This document shows, piece after piece, positions 60,646 through 64,000 of a stretch of DNA of 64,000 nucleotides. Below the pieces are notes generated by a model, which saw nothing but the letters and a program-made list of their open reading frames with translations, was not told the DNA's origin and did no database searches. Where the stretch lies: assembly GCA_002413745.1 (NCBI GenBank), contig DHXP01000039.1, forward strand, positions 89,965 to 153,964, in the 5' to 3' direction. This DNA is from Flavobacterium sp. UBA5153. Lineage in GTDB: Bacteria; Bacteroidota; Bacteroidia; Flavobacteriales; Flavobacteriaceae. The position numbers and the translations under genes were made by a program. Position 1 is the stretch's first letter. Every line of letters begins with the position of its first letter.

Positions 60646-61779
60646 ATGAAAAAAATCCAAATGGTTGACCTAAAAAGTCAATACGATAAAATAAAAGACG
60701 CCGTAAATGCTTCCATTCAAGAAGTTCTCGACACCAATACTTATATCAATGGACCGCAAGTCCACCAATTTCAAAAAAATCTCGAAGAATATCTTGGCGT
60801 AAAGCACGTAATTCCTTGCGCAAATGGCACCGATGCTTTGCAAATTGCCATGATGGGACTGGATTTAAAACCCGGAGATGAGGTAATCACTGCCGATTTT
60901 ACCTTTGCCGCAACCGTCGAAGTGATTGCTTTATTGCAACTCACGCCGGTTTTGGTCGACGTGGATTTGGTAAACATGAATATTTCCATCGAAGGAATAA
61001 AAAAAGCGATTACGCCAAAAACAAAAGCCATCGTTCCGGTACATTTGTTTGGTCGTACCGCCAATATGGAAGCGATAATGCAAATTGCGGCAGCGCACAA
61101 TCTCTATGTTATAGAAGATAATGCGCAAGCCATTGGTGCCAACTGCAAGTTTTCTGACGGAACCAAAAAGAAAGCGGGAACCATTGGACACGTTGGGTCC
61201 ACATCATTTTTCCCATCCAAAAATCTAGGGTGTTATGGTGATGGCGGTGCCATTTTTACCAATGACGATGCTTTGGCACACAAAATTAAGGGAATCGTAA
61301 ACCACGGAATGTACGAACGATATCATCACGACGTGGTGGGCGTAAATTCGCGGTTAGACAGTGTTCAAGCTGCGGTTTTGAATGCAAAATTGCCACTTCT
61401 TGACCAGTACAATATTGCGCGTCGTGAAGCGGCGGCCAAATATAATTCGGCTTTTGCAGGACATTCAAAAATTGTAATTCCAGAGTTTGACAGTAACGAG
61501 AATGATCACGTTTTTCACCAATATACCTTGCGAATCATCAATGCCGACAGAGATGCATTGATGCAACATTTGTTAGGCAAAGGCATTCCATGTGCGATTT
61601 ACTACCCAATTCCGTTGCACTTGCAAAAAGCCTATTTAGATTCACGATATAAAGAAGAGAATTTTTCAGTGACCAATCAACTGGTAAAAGAAGTGATTTC
61701 GTTACCAATGCACACAGAATTGGACGATGAACAAATCAAATTCATAACGGATAGTGTTTTGGAATTTTTAAATAAATAA
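60646..61779 (+). CDS. DegT/DnrJ/EryC1/StrS family sugar aminotransferase
   Basis: A PLP-dependent aminotransferase of 377 residues that acts on nucleotide-linked keto-sugars, cytoplasmic. The PLP lysine is K192 in FFPSKNLGCYGDGG. Other blocks are CANGTDALQIAM, ADFTFAATVEVI, VHLFGRTAN and the phosphate-binding region VIEDNAQAIGA. The start follows the family pattern MVDLKSQYDKIKDAVNASI. With galE two genes downstream it suggests synthesis of an amino sugar for LPS or a surface glycan; the exact product is not known. Confidence 0.93.
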   Translation: MKKIQMVDLKSQYDKIKDAVNASIQEVLDTNTYINGPQVHQFQKNLEEYLGVKHVIPCANGTDALQIAMMGLDLKPGDEVITADFTFAATVEVIALLQLTPVLVDVDLVNMNISIEGIKKAITPKTKAIVPVHLFGRTANMEAIMQIAAAHNLYVIEDNAQAIGANCKFSDGTKKKAGTIGHVGSTSFFPSKNLGCYGDGGAIFTNDDALAHKIKGIVNHGMYERYHHDVVGVNSRLDSVQAAVLNAKLPLLDQYNIARREAAAKYNSAFAGHSKIVIPEFDSNENDHVFHQYTLRIINADRDALMQHLLGKGIPCAIYYPIPLHLQKAYLDSRYKEENFSVTNQLVKEVISLPMHTELDDEQIKFITDSVLEFLNK

Positions 61780-61781
61780 TT

Positions 61782-62228
61782 ATGAAATATATTTTGGCAA
61801 CAATTGCGGTAATTTTATTTCAATTTTCAGGTTGGTCTCAAAATAGTTCCAATAATAAGGAAGAAATAGCTGTTGCCTCTCGCGTCGAAACTTTGCGTCA
61901 AGCATTAATTGATGCTGATGGAGATAAATTAAAAGAATTAACTTCTGCTGATTTAAGTTACTGTCATTCTAGTGGAGTTGTTCAAAACCAAGCCGTTTTT
62001 ATAGAAAAAATTGTTAATGGAGAATCTGATTTTGTAACAATTGATTTTCAAGATCAAACCATTGAAATTATTGGAGATGTCGCCATAGTTCGCCATAATT
62101 TAGCCGCTCATACCAAAGATAGCGGAATTGACAAGGATATAAAAATTGGGATAATGCTTGTTTGGCAAAAACAAAAAAATAAGTGGTTGTTAATTGCTAG
62201 ACAAGCTTTTAAATTACCTACAACATAA
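61782..62228 (+). CDS. Exported NTF2-like (DUF4440-type) protein
   Basis: A 148-residue exported protein. The signal peptide ends near FSGWSQ. The mature part is an NTF2-like fold: VETLRQALIDADGDKLKELTSADLSYCHSSG, then a strand IEIIGDVAIVRHNLAAH and KWLLIARQAFKLP. Such pockets bind small molecules or serve in dimerisation; no reaction can be inferred. It starts 2 nt after the aminotransferase stop, clearly in the same operon, and galE follows 8 nt downstream. Confidence 0.85.
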   Translation: MKYILATIAVILFQFSGWSQNSSNNKEEIAVASRVETLRQALIDADGDKLKELTSADLSYCHSSGVVQNQAVFIEKIVNGESDFVTIDFQDQTIEIIGDVAIVRHNLAAHTKDSGIDKDIKIGIMLVWQKQKNKWLLIARQAFKLPTT

Positions 62229-62236
62229 AAATAAAT

Positions 62237-63250
62237 ATGAAAATACTAGTAACAGGAGGTTTAGGTTTTATCGGTTCGCATACCGTGGTCGAATTGCAAA
62301 ATGAGGGTTTTGAAGTCATAATTATTGATGATCTTTCAAACTCATCATTGAAAGTATTGGACGGAATTGCCAATATTACAGGAATAAACACGGCATTCGA
62401 AAAGTTGGATTTGCGCGATAAAGCAAAAGTGCAGGATTTTTTCATAAGGCATCACGATATATCGGGAGTAATCCATTTTGCAGCTTCAAAAGCCGTTGGC
62501 GAAAGCGTTGGAAAACCGTTAGAGTATTATGAAAACAACATCAATACACTGGTTTATTTGCTACAGGAATTGCAGAAAAAACCGGAAGCCAACTTCATTT
62601 TCAGTTCGTCCTGCACGGTTTACGGTCAGGCCGAAAAAATGCCCATTACCGAAGACGCTTCCATACAACCAGCGATGTCACCTTACGGAAACACCAAACA
62701 AATAGGCGAGGAAATCATTACCGATGTCGCCAAAGTAACCAATATCAACGCGATTTTATTGAGATATTTCAACCCGATTGGTGCGCATCCATCAGCCGAA
62801 ATTGGCGAATTGCCTATTGGCGTTCCACAGAATTTGGTGCCGTTTATTACCCAAACCGGTTTCGGATTGCGTCAAGAATTATCCGTTTACGGCGACGATT
62901 ATCCAACGCCTGACGGAACCTGCATTCGCGATTACATTCACGTGGTCGATTTGGCGAAAGCCCACGTTATCGCTTTGCAACGACTATTGGATAAAAAGAA
63001 TTTGGATAAAGTGGAAATCTTCAATCTGGGAACGGGAACAGGAAGTTCAGTGCTGGAAGTGATTCACGCTTTCGAGAAAGTAAGCGGACTAAAATTACCT
63101 TACAAGATCGTGCCACGTAGAGAAGGCGACATCACTTCGGCTTATGCCAATACCGATAAAGCGAATAATGTTCTAGGCTGGAAAGCGCAATTTACATTGG
63201 AAGAAGCTATGGCAAGCGCTTGGAAATGGGAACAGAAGATTAGGAGTTAG
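62237..63250 (+). CDS. galE: UDP-glucose 4-epimerase
   Basis: Cytoplasmic short-chain dehydrogenase-type epimerase of 337 residues that interconverts UDP-glucose and UDP-galactose (or the N-acetyl forms). The NAD motif VTGGLGFIGSH is at residues 5-15, and the catalytic pair Y150 and K154 lies in MSPYGNTK. Later blocks are LRYFNPIGAHPS and YGDDYPTPDGTCIRDYIHVVDLA. It is the third gene of the operon. Confidence 0.96.
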   Translation: MKILVTGGLGFIGSHTVVELQNEGFEVIIIDDLSNSSLKVLDGIANITGINTAFEKLDLRDKAKVQDFFIRHHDISGVIHFAASKAVGESVGKPLEYYENNINTLVYLLQELQKKPEANFIFSSSCTVYGQAEKMPITEDASIQPAMSPYGNTKQIGEEIITDVAKVTNINAILLRYFNPIGAHPSAEIGELPIGVPQNLVPFITQTGFGLRQELSVYGDDYPTPDGTCIRDYIHVVDLAKAHVIALQRLLDKKNLDKVEIFNLGTGTGSSVLEVIHAFEKVSGLKLPYKIVPRREGDITSAYANTDKANNVLGWKAQFTLEEAMASAWKWEQKIRS

Positions 63251-63325
63251 TGATCAGTTTTCAGTTGCATTTTTCAGTCCCAACTTGGTATCACGACGAG
63301 GGTAAAATTATAACCTAATTATTTG

Positions 63326-63333
63326 TAAATTTG
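63326..63333 (+). promoter_or_regulatory. Promoter -7 element for the second toxin-antitoxin pair
   Basis: TAAATTTG matches TAnnTTTG, 18 nt before the ATG at 63352. It overlaps an in-frame TTG at 63331, which rules that start out. Confidence 0.55.
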
Positions 63334-63351
63334 CACTGTAACTTTTTGAGT

Positions 63352-63558
63352 ATGAACTCTCCAAAGAAAAAATCAGAAAATATTGAACCGCTGTCTAAAC
63401 TCGAAGAACCTTCGGTATCTTATCCTGTTTCCAATGCTAAAAAAGAAACGGCAAGCAAACCTGCTTTTGATTTTGACACCGAATTTGAAAATGGTTTTAC
63501 TTTAGAAGAAGCCAAAGCTGAATCCATTAAACGAATCAGGGAATGGTGGGGAAAATAA
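63352..63558 (+). CDS. Probable antitoxin
   Basis: A short protein of 68 residues (MNSPKKKSENIEPLSKL). The N-terminal half is Lys/Ser/Glu-rich and probably disordered; the C-terminal half FTLEEAKAESIKRIREWWGK is helical, a form seen in toxin-wrapping antitoxins. It overlaps the RelE-like gene by 16 nt. It is assigned as antitoxin by position and size; no DNA-binding motif is seen. Confidence 0.65.
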   Translation: MNSPKKKSENIEPLSKLEEPSVSYPVSNAKKETASKPAFDFDTEFENGFTLEEAKAESIKRIREWWGK

Positions 63559-63869
63559 AAATTATTTTCACGTCACAGGTAATTGATTTTCTTGATGAGT
63601 TGGTTCGTATTTTATACAAAAAAGAATACTTTGGTTTTATAGAAAATGCCGAAGAATATGTTTCGAAAATTTACGATGCTGTTCCTGAAAATATTAAATT
63701 AAGCATACACAAATCAACTCCCGAAAACTTAAAATATCTAGGCTCCAACTACGTTTTTTATAAAGCCAATAACCGAACCACTTGGTACATTTTCTTTGAA
63801 AAAAGAAACAATAAATTTTTGATTACTGGGATTATTAATAATCATTGTGAGGAAGCGAAGGAATTATAA
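63543..63869 (+). CDS. RelE/ParE-like toxin
   Basis: A 108-residue protein with the overall RelE-like pattern: IIFTSQVIDFLDELVRILYKKEYF, a basic middle (KYLGSNYVFYKANNRTTWYIFFEKRNNKFLITGII as beta strands) and a His/Glu-containing end. Its start lies inside the antitoxin gene. The catalytic mode is unknown. Only partial similarity to canonical RelE is visible, so this is assigned mainly from strand pattern and gene order. Confidence 0.7.
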   Translation: MVGKIKIIFTSQVIDFLDELVRILYKKEYFGFIENAEEYVSKIYDAVPENIKLSIHKSTPENLKYLGSNYVFYKANNRTTWYIFFEKRNNKFLITGIINNHCEEAKEL

Positions 63870-63904
63870 CTGATTAAAAATTATTGGTAATATATGTAAA
63901 AATC

Positions 63905-63926
63905 CTCACAAACATCAGTCTGTGAG
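63905..63926 (+). terminator. Possible terminator after the second toxin gene
   Basis: CTCACA (63905-63910) pairs with TGTGAG (63921-63926), with a T-rich tail. The stem is short, so confidence is limited. The remaining 70 nt of the window hold a half copy of the TTCCGATAGCT repeat (63948-63959). Confidence 0.45.
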
Positions 63927-64000
63927 AATTTTATTTTAGATTGCTTCGTTCCGATAGCTCCTATGTTTGCAAAGTTGTAAATTCCCAAAAAGAGATTGTT

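Overview
The window is chromosomal DNA of a Bacteroidota bacterium, most probably Flavobacterium or a close relative. The base composition is AT-rich. Many genes have the -7 promoter element TAnnTTTG at a suitable distance, and Shine-Dalgarno sequences are largely missing. Marker genes fit this lineage: a PorP/SprF-type type IX secretion protein, a large adhesin with a type B (CHU_C) sorting domain, a DUF6089-uppS-bamA-ompH-ompH-murI cluster, a two-headed Nfu protein, and a DUF1573 protein.

Layout. 1-5.2 kb: DUF4403 lipoprotein, TolC-type outer membrane protein plus HlyD/MacA-type adaptor, tsaB. 5.2-9.9 kb: a small inserted lipoprotein gene with a duplicated tsaB tail and REP-like hairpins, then mscS, a DUF255 thioredoxin-fold protein and Nfu. 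10-20.2 kb: PorP/SprF, gamma carbonic anhydrase, and the leftward envelope block (CBS protein, nadK, DUF6089, uppS, bamA, two ompH-like chaperones, murI). 20.2-25.3 kb: pdxJ, a single-chain GH18/NodB/GT2 polysaccharide enzyme, and an alpha/beta hydrolase. 25.4-28.2 kb: an accessory pair (DUF4238; retropepsin-like protease with MORN-like tail) between two imperfect palindromes, one of them attC-like. 28.3-32.2 kb: holin-like membrane protein, tig, clpP, clpX. 32.3-39.4 kb: an accessory island with an unrecognised three-gene operon, an operon built around a membrane-anchored protein with two predicted nuclease domains, and two small HTH regulators, each beside a perfect palindrome. 39.6-49.4 kb: serB, a RelE/ParE toxin-antitoxin pair coupled to a tiny lipoprotein, GH3-family protein, DUF2797, AsmA, SppA, folK. 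49.6-58 kb: 1478-residue adhesin, SpoU methyltransferase, DUF1573 protein, mutS. 58-64 kb: tRNA-Gly and tRNA-Leu with a partial duplication of the tRNA-Leu head, small lipoprotein, Kdo transferase, DegT aminotransferase, NTF2-like protein, galE, and a second toxin-antitoxin pair.

How the genes fit together. Much of the core content is envelope biogenesis: peptidoglycan precursors (murI, uppS), barrel assembly (bamA and its chaperones), LPS (Kdo transferase, galE, aminotransferase), AsmA, and type IX secretion (SprF-like protein and its sorted adhesin cargo). A second core set is proteostasis (tig-clpP-clpX). The most unusual material lies in the accessory stretches at 25.4-28.2 and 32.3-39.4 kb. 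Throughout the window, short tandem repeats with a period of 7, 14 or 21 nt lie immediately before start codons.

All calls come from reading the sequence and recalling family motifs. No database search or structure prediction was run.
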